Positions 1 to 9,932 of a stretch of DNA of 64,000 nucleotides are shown one piece after another; the first letter of the stretch is position 1, and each line of letters opens with the position of its first letter. The stretch is from assembly GCA_029876055.1 (NCBI GenBank), contig CM056874.1, positions 4,836,001 to 4,900,000 on the forward strand. The letters are read 5' to 3'. Made by a program: the position numbers and the translations under genes. The notes under the pieces were generated by a model. The model worked only from the letters and a program-made list of their open reading frames with translations. It ran no database searches and was not told the origin of the DNA. This DNA comes from Madurella fahalii (taxonomy: Eukaryota > Ascomycota > Sordariomycetes > Sordariales).

Positions 1-819
1 CTTCCGAATGCGTCAAGCCACTGGGCTCGTACGCAACACCGCAACAGCTTTGCTCGGCGCCAGGGCAATGATAAAGAGAATACAAATACAACTCCGGCAC
101 CCCTTCCTTTTTCCCTGGCCATCAATAATTTTTGCCTGAGACAAAGCCTGTCCGCCACGTTCATTGAGGCAGCAGAAGCAGAAACCATCAACCGACAGGC
201 GCGCTAGAGTCCCATGCCCTACCATCGAAGAGGAGAAGACAAAGAAAAGGCTACACCGGCACAACATCACCCCACGAAACAGCACCAAAGTTGTGAAGGG
301 TTGTCGGCCATCGCGAAGGCTGCCGGGGACGTCCGCGGAGAGAGACATCTTGCTGAGAAGAACGAGGTTGAAGAGACCCTGATCCAGAGTGCACGATCTT
401 GCGTCGCGGACATACCGCGTCCTGTCGGACATAAGGAACAGGTTGTTCAAAAGGGTTCGTACCATCCATCGCATCCTGTCCATTTTGGCCAAGCGAACTC
501 AGCCATCTCCTGACATTGCCAAGTGCACAATCCACAGCCAGGAAGTGCCCGTCTTTCCCTGAGAAGCACTGTTGCAAAGCTGGTCTCGCCAATCCGTTCC
601 CGACAGCAGTCTCACGATCTTGCTCCCACTTGGCAGCTCACCCACGAACTGGAGACTGCCTTCGTATTCGGAGTATGTCGCTTCTGTCATAGTTAAAGAA
701 CTCACCAACTCCGAAAACGTAGGGGGCGACAGAAGGATCTGGAGCCGGCGAAATCAGTGAATTGGCTCGTTGCGCCCTTGGCCAACCATACGCAAAAGAA
801 CAAATTTCGCGAATTCAAA
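1..819. other. 5' flank, no gene assigned
   Basis: This left-edge stretch has several short overlapping open frames on both strands, the longest about 159 codons on the minus strand. That frame opens at a TTG and matches nothing I recognise. The last part is presumably the promoter and leader of the HMG-box gene beginning at 820. I see no repeat, tRNA or clear splice structure. Confidence 0.5.
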
Positions 820-2670
820 ATGGACCGCACCACACCGCCGTCCCCTGCGCCGGTAAAAGCAGACGCGCTCCCAGCAGGTTTCAACGACTTGCTGCAACAT
901 AATGCGGCAGCATCTTATCCTCGCGAGACTGCAAACACCGAATCCGTCCACGCGGACTCACAGCCGATATCGAGATACGGGACACCGACCCCGCAAGCGC
1001 ATCATCCTCAGGGGTTCGACACACCGATGGCATACCAACAACGCGGAGGCGGGGGGCAGCTCGTAAGACATTGTCGCATATTTTGGTCTTGGTTCGGGCG
1101 GCTAACGCGGACTTGCAGCCAAGTTATCACCAGCAGGCCATGTACCCACAGGACAACAGCCCTTATGGCCCAATTCCAGAAGTGAGTTAACCCAGGTTGC
1201 CGATGCTATCAGGTGAGCGGATACTGACACGATTTGTTGGAGGCGGCGCAGCCGTATAGTACCCCCGCAACCTCACCACCAACGCCGTCACATGGATTGG
1301 ACATCATGGCCGCTCGAAGTGGGAGCATGGCCCGTAACGACATCGGTGCGAAGGTGTTGGCGCCACGAAGTGGCCGCATCGAGAAGGCGGCGCCAAAGAA
1401 GAAGAAGGAACGGGCGAAGCCGCCGAAGAACGTGCCGGTCCTCGACAAGCCCATGAGCGAGCTCACAAAGGGGTCGTCGATACCGGTTGCCGACATTGAA
1501 CAATATGTGAACCGGTCGTCAGAGGTCCGCCAGCAGGAGGTCGAGATGGGCAAGAACCCTGGCAGGGTCAAGAGGCCCATGAATGCCTTCATGTTGTACC
1601 GAAAGGCATACCAGCAGCGCGCCAAGGAATGGGCGTCTCAGCACAACCACCAAGTCGTCTCCCGCGTCTGCGGCCTCAGCTGGCCACTGGAACCTGAGCA
1701 TATCCGGCAGCAGTTCAAGTCGTGGGCTGATATGGAGCGCGACAACCACCAGAAGGCCCACCCCAACTACAAGTTCACCCCGTCCAAGCCACATAAACCG
1801 ACCAAGTTTGATGAGAAGTTTGACAACCACAGCGACGGATCGGATCTGGAGGACTACGACTGGACCGGCAGGTCTGGGTCTCGGATGCGATCAGCCACGC
1901 ATACTCCCCACGATGAGGCCGACTATCTCCACAGCCAGGCCGCCTACGCGGCAACCCATCCGCTCCCACACCAGCTGGTGGGAATGCACGGGTTGGGAAT
2001 GATGCAGCAGAGGCCAGGGTTCGACTTCAGCCAGGGGAAGTCGATGGCTGCAGGGTACGACCATCGAGAGCTGCCGGGACAGTATTATGAGACACACATA
2101 GGCAACCCGCAGCAGAGGCACTTGCACTCCGGCATGGTTGAAGACGCTCTGATGCACAAGTCGTCATCTCCCAGCATGGTGTTTCAGCAGCTGCACGCCG
2201 GACAACACCTGCACTATGAGCTGGGCCAATTCCAGACTCACGGGCAGGGAGTCGAACAGTCGGCACAGTCGCAGCACCAGCACCAGCACCAGCACCAGCA
2301 GCCCCAACACCAGCAGCCCCAACACCAGCAGCCCCAACAGCACAATCCCCATGCTCCGCACTACGAGCATCGCATCGACCCTTCGCTGCTGCCGCATGAG
2401 GAAGCCTTGTTCGACAGCAGCAACTACAACAGCATACCGAACTTGTTCGACGGCGGACTTGGGGGTGCGCAGCAGGCCTGGCAGCCGACGCAGCTGGTAG
2501 GCAACGAGCCCGAAAACCAGTTCTCGCACGCCTTCTTGGGTCTCGATGAGACACTATCTCTCGAGCAGCATGCCCAATACTTAAGGGGTGCCGACGAGTG
2601 GCAGATCGAGCCCCTTCCGGACACGACCCAGTTCGACACGAGCTGGGCGGAACCGAAAGTAGAACCCTGA
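820..2670 (+). CDS. HMG-box transcription factor, FMF-1/PaHMG5/Ste11-like
   Basis: Three exons: 820..1062, 1119..1181 and 1252..2670, encoding 574 aa. Both introns (56 and 70 nt) are phase 0, with GT donors, CAG acceptors and CTAAC or CTGAC branch sites. The protein carries one HMG box at about residues 207-283, opening RVKRPMNAFMLYRKAYQQR and continuing through conserved W residues to an AHPNYKFTPSKP-type end. A basic, Lys-rich patch (PKKKKERAKPPK) lies before the box. The rest is low complexity: a His/Gln-rich tract near residues 440-470 and an acidic C terminus, as in activators. Nuclear DNA binding is expected. The box looks closest to the fungal FMF-1/PaHMG5/Ste11 class that controls mating-type gene expression and fruiting-body fertility, rather than to MAT1-2-1 itself; the orthology is inferred from motif memory. 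No mating-type neighbours (such as an SLA2- or APN2-like gene) are seen, so this is not the MAT locus. Confidence 0.85.
2298..2342 (+). repeat. Tandem 15-nt coding repeat (Q-P-Q-H-Q)
   Basis: Inside the HMG-box gene the unit cagccccaacaccag recurs in about three head-to-tail copies, preceded by a CAGCAC-type hexanucleotide run from about 2275. It encodes a Gln/His/Pro tract. Such in-frame minisatellites usually vary in length between strains. Confidence 0.75.
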
Positions 2671-3520
2671 GCGGCTTTTGAACCGCAAGGGAACGACAAA
2701 GGACAGAAGACATTGTAAACGAATACCGGGGCAGGTTCCCGGCACACACAGTGTATGCGTACAATGTATTTTAGATGCCTCATTCGGAGACTCCATTGAC
2801 AATGGCGTTGGCATTTTGAGAAAAGGAAGAGCCAGCCTGGGTGCTTTGGAGTTCGGGGGAAGGTGCGGGCGGTTCTTCCGGACAATGAGCGCCTCGGGAT
2901 AAGGAAGGGGAAGCAAGCACATTAGGATACGGGATAGAGAAATACTTAGCTGACCAGACCACAGCAGCAATAGCTTTGGCCATGTGGAGCTCATGGCGTT
3001 TCCCCTTATTTCTCGGTTCTCTCGTCAGTCTTGTGGCTTCGAGGACTGCTAACAATGGCTTTGTGCGTCCTGACTCTGTGCGGAGATGGCCGAGTTCCGC
3101 CTGCCGTGGGGTAAGATAAAGACTCTAGGTCTCAGCGAAAACCGTTCCGTCACAGTCACTGGTTGTAGCGGGAAGCATTTCCGTGGAAGTTGTAGGACGG
3201 AATGGCATGAGGAGGGTGACCGTGAACAATGAAGGCCGGTCGGTTGGTTGGAGGTTAGGAAGCCCGCCCTTCCAGACAAGCAAGTGGGGCGATGGACTCT
3301 TTTGATTGGCTAATGCGTAGCCGAATAATGCGCGTTAAGTGAACTGACTATGCAACTTTCAGCATAACACATGCAATAAGTAGCTAGTCAATGTCCCATT
3401 AACGCGGGAGTGATCAAAGCTCCCGGTTTCCTATGCTGCACCAAATGGATCCGATTTGAGGCGTCATCATCACCAGGAGCACAAACACGCTGGGGACAAG
3501 ACGCCTCGGCCTTTTGATCA
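2671..3520. other. Intergenic, 3' flank of HMG gene and promoter of EMC5
   Basis: No open frame with recognisable content and no repeat or structured RNA seen. It holds the 3' end of the HMG-box transcript and the EMC5 upstream region, including a pyrimidine/purine-mixed stretch without a clear TATA box. Confidence 0.5.
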
Positions 3521-4013
3521 ATGACGTGGATATCCAAGACCATCACCGCGTTCGGCGGTTTGCTGCTTGCCCACGCGTGAGAACCCCCGCTCTGCTGCCA
3601 GGAGACGTAATGATGGATCTGACGAGACCCGTAGCTGCTACTCGGCGCATGAGCATTCTGCGCTGCAGTCCTTCCGAGTTTCCGCGGCAGCCACACTCAC
3701 ATCAACGCCATCTGTGGCCTCCTCGCTGCCACTGGATATTATAATCGAGACCATTGTCGCGACCTTCATCACTCTGGTGGGACTGGTGCTGGGAACCCGT
3801 CCTTTACGGCCACTCGAATGGCGTGTCTGGGCGGGCAAGATTGAGCGGGAGGGCGAGGAGGGCTTTACAGACAATGCCGGCGAGGTGAATAAGGACTACA
3901 TGGGCAATCCGTTCAGCGTTCTGGAGTCCAGGCCAAACTTTGTGGACATTCGGAGACAGCGCAAGGAATTCGCCGAATGGGTGAAGAAAGGGGAGGCTCA
4001 GCAAGGGAGGTGA
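3521..4013 (+). CDS. emc5: ER membrane protein complex subunit 5 (EMC5/MMGT family)
   Basis: Two exons, 3521..3576 and 3635..4013, give 144 aa. The 58-nt intron has a GTGAGA donor, a CTGAC branch site and a TAG acceptor, phase 2. The spliced N terminus (MTWISKTITAFGGLLLAHA, then CYSAHEHSAL) is the typical EMC5 opening: a first membrane span followed by a short luminal turn. A second span lies at about residues 55-76 (LDIIIETIVATFITLVGLVLG). The cytosolic tail has the family signature ending in NPFSVLESRPNFVDIRRQRKEF, split here only for length. EMC5 is a core membrane subunit of the EMC, which inserts tail-anchored and multi-span proteins into the ER; the family is also annotated as a magnesium transporter (MMGT). 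The start is fixed by the short first exon, which a single open frame would miss. Length and motifs are normal. Confidence 0.93.
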
Positions 4014-4499
4014 TAGTCCTCCCGTTGCCGGGTTCATCACGATTCTGTACAAAAGCACCGAATACAAATGCGAGCTCGTTCTACCCGCCCGCGCCCGACC
4101 TGCGCTTTGCGGCTTCAAGGAATGTCAAGGAACCTACCAGTCAACTGGGTATCATACCCACGAGTAGGTCGCTCCTTCCCAGTGCGCCTCACCAGTGCTG
4201 GTGATGTTGCCTGCCCCGTGCTCGATTCACTGGCATGGGGTTGGCCACCTGAACGTTCCGAATACCTACCTTACTTTTTGCCTGTCTTCCCTTCCCTTCC
4301 CTCACGACCGCAACAACCTCAGACCAAGCTAGATTACGCGAAGGGTGCAGCTTCGCCGCACACATATATCAGCAGCTTTAGACCTTCTATCGGAGTACTT
4401 ATCTCGTGAGACATGTCGAACCGCTTTATCTGTGCTTAACCGATAATTAATACGGCGGCCGTGATACTTAGACCCGAACAGACACCCCACCCAGCAACG
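4014..4499. other. Intergenic between EMC5 and MSH5
   Basis: About 490 nt between two genes on the same strand. It must contain the EMC5 terminator and the MSH5 promoter. A GTG-opened extension of the MSH5 frame begins at 4461, but the first ATG in frame is at 4500. Nothing else recognisable. Confidence 0.5.
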
Positions 4500-7400
4500 A
4501 TGCCGGCCCAGAGCAGTACTCGCAGCGTCTACTCAGCTGCATCTCATCTATTGTCTCCGCAGAGCCTAGACTCGTCCCAGGGCAGCACCCCTTCGCAATC
4601 GGTGTCCCCATCCCTCTACCCGTCGTCTCGGAACTCAGTTGATTCCACCTTCTCACCAGGCGCCTTAAACGATAGGCATGGCAATCTCTTTGCCATTCCT
4701 ACCGAGCATGTAACACCAACATTAGGATCATTGTCAAGGCCCCTCCCTGGTTCGCCAAGTACTCACGTGGATCGTCCTTGCTCAGCGATACGCCGCAAGA
4801 AGTCCAGCATCAACAGGGGCAATGCCCCTTTCCCACCTTTCCCCCGACGTTCAACTTCTAACCCCGGATATCCGGAACGGGAAAGACACGCTTCCAGGCG
4901 CTCGAGGACGGCGGCTACCTCCCCTAAGCTTTCGGGCCCCGCTTCCGTACCACCGCCGTCCAACCGATTGGCGAGTCAGGTCCGCTCCGCGTCGAGATCG
5001 CCGTATGCGCGGACGATACCATCAAATCACCGCGACTCGCTTTCTAACGTCACGCCGTCGTTTGGTCATGTAGGAATAGGGATTTCAGGATTCGACGAGC
5101 GGGCGAGATTCGACTTTACGGACGATGAAAGGAGCGCTAGCCATGGCCAGGATATGCTGAACGAAGTCATCATGGCCCTCGACATGGACAAAGACGGAAA
5201 GGTCGGTTGTGCCTATTATAGCGCCATAGACGAGACCCTGTTCCTTGAGGAAGATGTAGCCATGGGCGGCATTGAGGCTGTAGACACTCTTCTGCTGCAT
5301 GTTCAGCCCACGTCAATCATAATTCCGAAACGAGCACCTGGCAACTTAGTCGAGTTCCTTGAGCGGGATGCCCACCGGTTCGATGACGACGGAGACTCGC
5401 GCAGCGAGCAAGGGTCCTACGTTTTGCGTCACGTCGTCTCTGCCCAGTTTGATTACGATGCAGGGAAGGAAGCACTGGGAAAACTCGACCTCGAGCCGTT
5501 CAGGCCTGATCCTGTTCATGTTTTCTCGTCGGAAGAAGAGCCAGCCGAGTGTATTAGCTCTTCCAGTCACAACAGGCTCATGAGGTTGGCTGAGAGCATC
5601 AACCTGGATAGCTGTTTGTCCATAGGGTGCGTGGGCGCGGTACTCAATGACCTAGAACGTCGCAGGGCTGCCGAGCACCCAATGTCTGGCGAAGAGGCAA
5701 GCACAACACTCTGGGTGAGATCTATCAAGATGAATAGCTCTACCGATACTATGATAGTGAGCGCGGATTCATTGGTATCTCTCCAGATACTGCAGTCGGA
5801 GCTGCATCCAAACCCTCAGCTCCGATCTTCCAACAGTTCTGAACCCAAAGCCAAAGAGACTCTCTCGGTTTCTGGCCTCCTTCAGGCTCTAGCCAGCACG
5901 GCGCAGGGCAAAAAGAAGCTTCGACAGATGCTCCTTCGGCCTAGCACCAATCTAGATCTGATTCAGGAGCGGCAAAAGACCATCGGTGTTTTGCTGCGCA
6001 CAGAAAACTGCGAGATTGTGAAAGGCATGCGAATGCAGCTAAGGAAACTCAAAAACACTAAGACCTTGCTGCTCCATGTGCGGAAGGGGGTGGATCGGGT
6101 ACGAGGCGAATTATCCATCCGAATTGGAGACTGGAGGGCGTTGCTGAGGTTTGCAATGGTCTCTGCCCAGTTGAAGCAGGCGACGCACTCGTTGGCAGGG
6201 GGTTCAGGGATTGATATTATCTCCAAGGTAAGAACTAAATCTCAGAATGTCTGCTCTTTGCATGTCTCAAGACTGCCAGATTATTGATGCAGAAGCAGAT
6301 ATGTAACGAGATTGACGTACGACCCTTCCTGTACGTCGGCGAGATCATCATACGGACAATTGACTTCCAGCTATCCAAGGAGAGCGGCCGTACCGAGATC
6401 CTTCCAGGAGCAAGCGAATGTCTAGATGAGTTGAGAAAGGAATTCACTAACGTATGCCGTACTCTCCCCGACCTCAAACGCTCTGTGGTGCGAGATATTC
6501 CCAGAGCAGCAGTCGAACATGTTCACCACTGTACAGTCATGCCACAGCTGGGATTTCTTACCGCAGTCAGGCTCAATCCTAACACTAGGGAAGGAATGTA
6601 CCATGGCCAAAATTGTCCCAACGACGAATGGATTATGTGCTTTTCCAGCGAAGGCATAGTGTATTACAAGAACCGGTTCATGTTAGACCTGGATTCCCAA
6701 TACGGAGACTTGCCGTCTCGCATTGCCGGTGAGTAGCAGCATCAAAAGTATTCCCAACAAAACCGCAGCTAACTGAGAATAGATGAGGAGATTGAAGTAG
6801 TCATGGGCCTTGCGGCTGCAGTCCTGGAACACGAGGAGGCCATCCTCAGGGCGTCGGAGCTCTTTGGGGAACTCGACAGTCGGCTTGCGCTGGCACTGGC
6901 GGCAGAGAAGTACAACTGGGTGGCGCCTACCATGACATCCTCGAATGTGATCGACATCGCTGAGGGACGGCATCCACTTCAAGAGCTCTTGGTACCAGCA
7001 TTCATTCCGAACGACTGCCATATGGCAGGTGGCTACGGTACCAGTGGCGTGGAGCAAGCCTCTATGTCGGTAGGCAATGACAGGAGGAGGACGAACCCCT
7101 CTATGCTGATCCTCACCGGTCCGAATAATTCTGGAAAGACCGTATATATGAAGCAAGTGGCCCTCATTGTCTACCTTGCACATATCGGAAGCTACGTCCC
7201 CGCCACGCGTGCCACAATTGGCATAACGGATCGCATACTGACGCGGATCGCCACGCGGGAGACGGTCGTCAACGACGAGAGCGCCTTTCTGGTGGACGTG
7301 AAGCAAGCGGCCTTCGCGATGAACTTTGCAACACGGCGCAGCCTGCTCCTCATCGATGAATTCGGCAAGGGCACGACGGCCGAAAGCGGGTCGGCGCTCT

Positions 7401-7909
7401 TTGCAGCCTACCTGGGTTATTTTCTGGATCTGAGTGCCGAACGGCCCAAGGTCCTGGCCGGAACGCATTTTCACGAAGTCTTTGAGAACGGCCTCATTAG
7501 ACCCGGTCGAGAAGTGGCATTTGCGCACATGGACGTTCGGCTTGATGCGCAGGCCAGCGACGTGGAGGACCAGGTCACGTTTCTCTACCGGCTGCTACCG
7601 GGACGAGGCCCGTCCAGCTTGGGGGTCTTGTGTGCCGCGATGAATGATGTGCCGGGCGAGGTTATTGAGAGGGCTGAAGCCATTGTCGCTTTGCGGGACA
7701 GAAACGAGGATCTTGTGACGGCCTGCCTGGAGCTGGCCGAGGAGGATAGAGAAAGGTTGAGACAAGCGGAGCTGGTGGCGAGACGGTTTCTAGAGATGCA
7801 GGTCCCCATCACAGGCCGTGGGGAACAGGGTGATGGGTCCATTCGAAGCATTCTACAAGCAGTATTGGCCTCTGACGAGGGGGAGACGACGGTTCGTGAC
7901 AAATTTTGA
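4500..7909 (+). CDS. msh5: MutS homologue 5, meiotic crossover factor
   Basis: Exons 4500..6227, 6293..6728 and 6783..7909 encode 1096 aa. Intron 1 is 65 nt; an alternative CAG six bases downstream would also keep frame. Intron 2 is 54 nt with a CTAAC branch site. After a disordered Ser/Pro-rich N-terminal extension of about 200 residues come the MutS connector and core (LSVSGLLQALASTAQGKKKL). The C-terminal ABC ATPase has Walker A GPNNSGKTVYMKQ near residue 834, a Q-loop/signature region, and Walker B LLLIDEFGKGT near 910. The mismatch-recognition domain I (Phe-X-Glu wedge) is absent, as in MSH4/MSH5. MSH5 pairs with MSH4 as a sliding clamp on Holliday junctions and promotes interfering crossovers in meiosis. 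It is chosen over MSH4 by the IDEFGKGT/THFHEVF segment and the core; confidence in MSH5 over MSH4 is good but not absolute. The N-terminal extension is the only unusual part. Confidence 0.9.
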
Positions 7910-8015
7910 TGTGGGCGCAACTTTTGAGACGGCATACTGTCCATCCTGTTTGTTACCAGTAGCTCCAAGGCACGGATATCCGTTTTGCTGTATATCTGCT
8001 TCAACATCAAAAACC

Positions 8016-8064
8016 ATATGGGGAGGGGGCGTCTTTTCGAACCGTAGGAAGCGTCTCCCCATAT
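8016..8064 (+). repeat. Inverted repeat, possible 3'-UTR hairpin of MSH5
   Basis: The arm atatggggag (8016-8025) is perfectly complementary to ctccccatat (8055-8064), with a 29-nt loop in which further partial pairing is possible (GCGTCTT near GGAAGCGTC). It lies 107 nt past the MSH5 stop codon, so it could fold in the 3' UTR. Function unknown. Confidence 0.6.
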
Positions 8065-8203
8065 CATAACTTTACTTATGCTGCAATACAAAACCTTACA
8101 CCAAGGTTAAACAAGAATACTAAAAAGCAGAAAACTGCCATCTCGGTCATATTGCAACAATACACAAGCAAACTTGTGTGTTAAACTGAATAATCAACAT
8201 GGG

Positions 8204-8231
8204 AAAAATAAAAATAAAAATAAAAATAAAA
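8204..8231. repeat. AAAAT/AAAATA microsatellite
   Basis: Five or so copies of an A4T-type unit (aaaaataaaaataaaaataaa) sit in the intergenic space, ending just before ggttcg. A simple repeat with expected length polymorphism. Confidence 0.85.
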
Positions 8232-8475
8232 GGTTCGTTTCCAACGCAATACCCTATGTTGACGTGGCACTTGAGCGACATGGGCCGGATCTAGAAACCT
8301 TTGTTAGATTATCAATAATGGGGGTATATTGATGAATGATACAACACCAGCCAACCCATCCTCATGCCCCTGAATCAACACCTCTAGGACTCCTTTCATT
8401 AGAACTCATCCATCATCATTACTACATGCATCCCACCGTCTCATACCCGCAATGCCGCGCTCCCAACTTTGTCGG

Positions 8476-9210
8476 TCACCTCCAGACAATCATCGCAACG
8501 ATCATGGTGAGCGCCAACAGAGATGAAAATACCCCGGTCTTGGACCCCGCAGAGCTTGGAACTGCAAACGGGTTGGTATCCCCGAAGGGTGGAGTCCCTG
8601 GCGGAGGGGAGGGACTGGCGGACGACGAGGGTTGAGTGGCCGCCGGCGGCGGAGGCGGCGGCGAGGCGGCGCTTGTGGTTGGAGCAGGGCGGTCCGCCGT
8701 TGACGTCGACCCTCCGTCGTCGTCTTGCTCCACAGCTGAAGTGCTTGACGGAGCGGTCTTTGCCGTCGTTGACGGGATTGTCGGCTTCGGCGTAGTTGTC
8801 GCTTTTGCTGTGGTGGAGGTGGGTTTGGGCGCCGCCGCCGTCGTCGTCGGACGCGGCAGTTTGGAGATGTAGCTGCTCGCCAGGCTCTCGGCGTATTCGA
8901 GCTTGGACCGGGGAATGTCTCTGCCGCGGTCCTCGCAGCCTTCCTCGATGGGCTCCAGGAAGAGATCCTCAAAGTCGACCAGGTCGGACTTGCAGTTGAA
9001 GTAGAGGCAGGTTATGACCGAGTCCAGCAGGAGGGACCGGGCCGCCCGACACATGCATCTCGCGTTGTTTGGTCTGCAGCCCGATGATCTGATGCAGTTC
9101 TGGACGCAGCTCGAGAATTGGAAGTCGGATGTTGACTGCACCTGACCAATGAAGGACAGGACCAGCGTCGCGCCAATGAGGACGAGCCGGATGTGGTTTG
9201 TGAAGACCAT
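8476..9210 (-). CDS. CFEM-domain GPI-anchored cell-wall/membrane protein
   Basis: Single exon, 244 aa. The first ATG giving a clean signal peptide is at 9210 (MVFTNHIRLVLIGATLVLS, then FIGQVQS). The open frame extends 21 codons further but that part is hydrophilic. Residues about 30-100 form a CFEM domain with eight cysteines in the usual order: SSC, QNC, SGC, ARC-MC, ITC, FNC and EGC. A Thr/Ser/Pro/Ala-rich stalk (about 115-215) suits heavy O-glycosylation, with a polyproline run. The C terminus has small residues (SSAGS) followed by a hydrophobic tail ending IVAMIVWR, which predicts GPI attachment. CFEM proteins sit at the cell surface and include haem/iron-acquisition, adhesion and plant-interaction proteins; which role applies here cannot be read from the sequence. 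It is transcribed divergently from ACL4. Confidence 0.88.
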   Translation of the reverse strand: MVFTNHIRLVLIGATLVLSFIGQVQSTSDFQFSSCVQNCIRSSGCRPNNARCMCRAARSLLLDSVITCLYFNCKSDLVDFEDLFLEPIEEGCEDRGRDIPRSKLEYAESLASSYISKLPRPTTTAAAPKPTSTTAKATTTPKPTIPSTTAKTAPSSTSAVEQDDDGGSTSTADRPAPTTSAASPPPPPPAATQPSSSASPSPPPGTPPFGDTNPFAVPSSAGSKTGVFSSLLALTMIVAMIVWR

Positions 9211-9932
9211 GATTGCGGTCGAGCGTGAGAAGTCGTCACCGGCGAGAAAGAGGTCCGGATGGCGAGGCTTCACAGATATTGAGCCTTGGGCCGAGTCGAG
9301 CGAGCAACCCGCTTATCAGAGGTGGGGAGGCCTCGAGGATACATACTTAAGGAGATATATTATTCAATCACATCGCGCCAGGCAGCGCATTGCCGTGCTC
9401 CCGAGGCGCCATGTCGGCAGCGCGATTGGGGAAACGCCGTGGTGGTGGCATTGGGGCATTCTGAAACACGACAGACCAGGGTCGTCACTGGATCAAGCCA
9501 CCTTCAACAGGTCCTTAATTACGTGCTAGGCGGGTTGGCCAATGGAAGGGGAGATCTCGGGTATAGCAGACGGCTCAGCCGCATCAAAAGCGGCTATGGC
9601 AAGTTAAATTGTGATGCGGTGATTATCCGAATTGCGTATCGAAGAATACCGCCCTGCACAGTTAGACCTATTGATAGTTGTACGTGTAGAGCGGTTCGGG
9701 TACCATTGTACATTTACAAGGGGGCACGGGGGGCAATGGGGCAATGTGGCTGATCCCTGCGTGGCGATTGTTAGCGTTCCGTACCTTACCCATGGAGAAG
9801 GGGTTCGGGCGAAGCGGGGTGCTTTATCGATAACCTGCCAAAATTTCCAACAAGCTGTGGATTGGCCATACTCACCGATCACTCGGGAACCTCGAAATCG
9901 AGCCGGCCGCAACCCCTCCTCCCAGCAATACA
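9211..9932. other. Divergent promoter region, CFEM gene / ACL4
   Basis: About 720 nt shared by two genes transcribed away from each other. Both promoters must lie here. Short open frames across it have no recognisable content. I see no obvious TATA box for either gene. Confidence 0.5.

Larger units (their letters stand above)
7910..8475. other. Convergent 3' region of MSH5 and CFEM gene
   Basis: Contains a 10-bp inverted repeat (8016-8025 with 8055-8064) and an AAAAT microsatellite, both listed separately. Otherwise AT-rich and non-coding. The two genes face each other, so both transcripts end here. Confidence 0.6.

Noticed and set aside
1..819. Open frames of up to 159 codons at the left edge
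   Set aside because: Overlapping frames on both strands, no ATG at the frame opening, no recognisable motif.
1182..1259. Acceptor TATAG at 1255-1259 for HMG gene intron 2
   Set aside because: It puts the HMG-box exon out of frame; CAG at 1249-1251 restores phase 0.
8636..8680. GCC/GGC-rich stretch as a CpG-like control element
   Set aside because: It is coding sequence for the Pro/Ala stalk of the CFEM protein.
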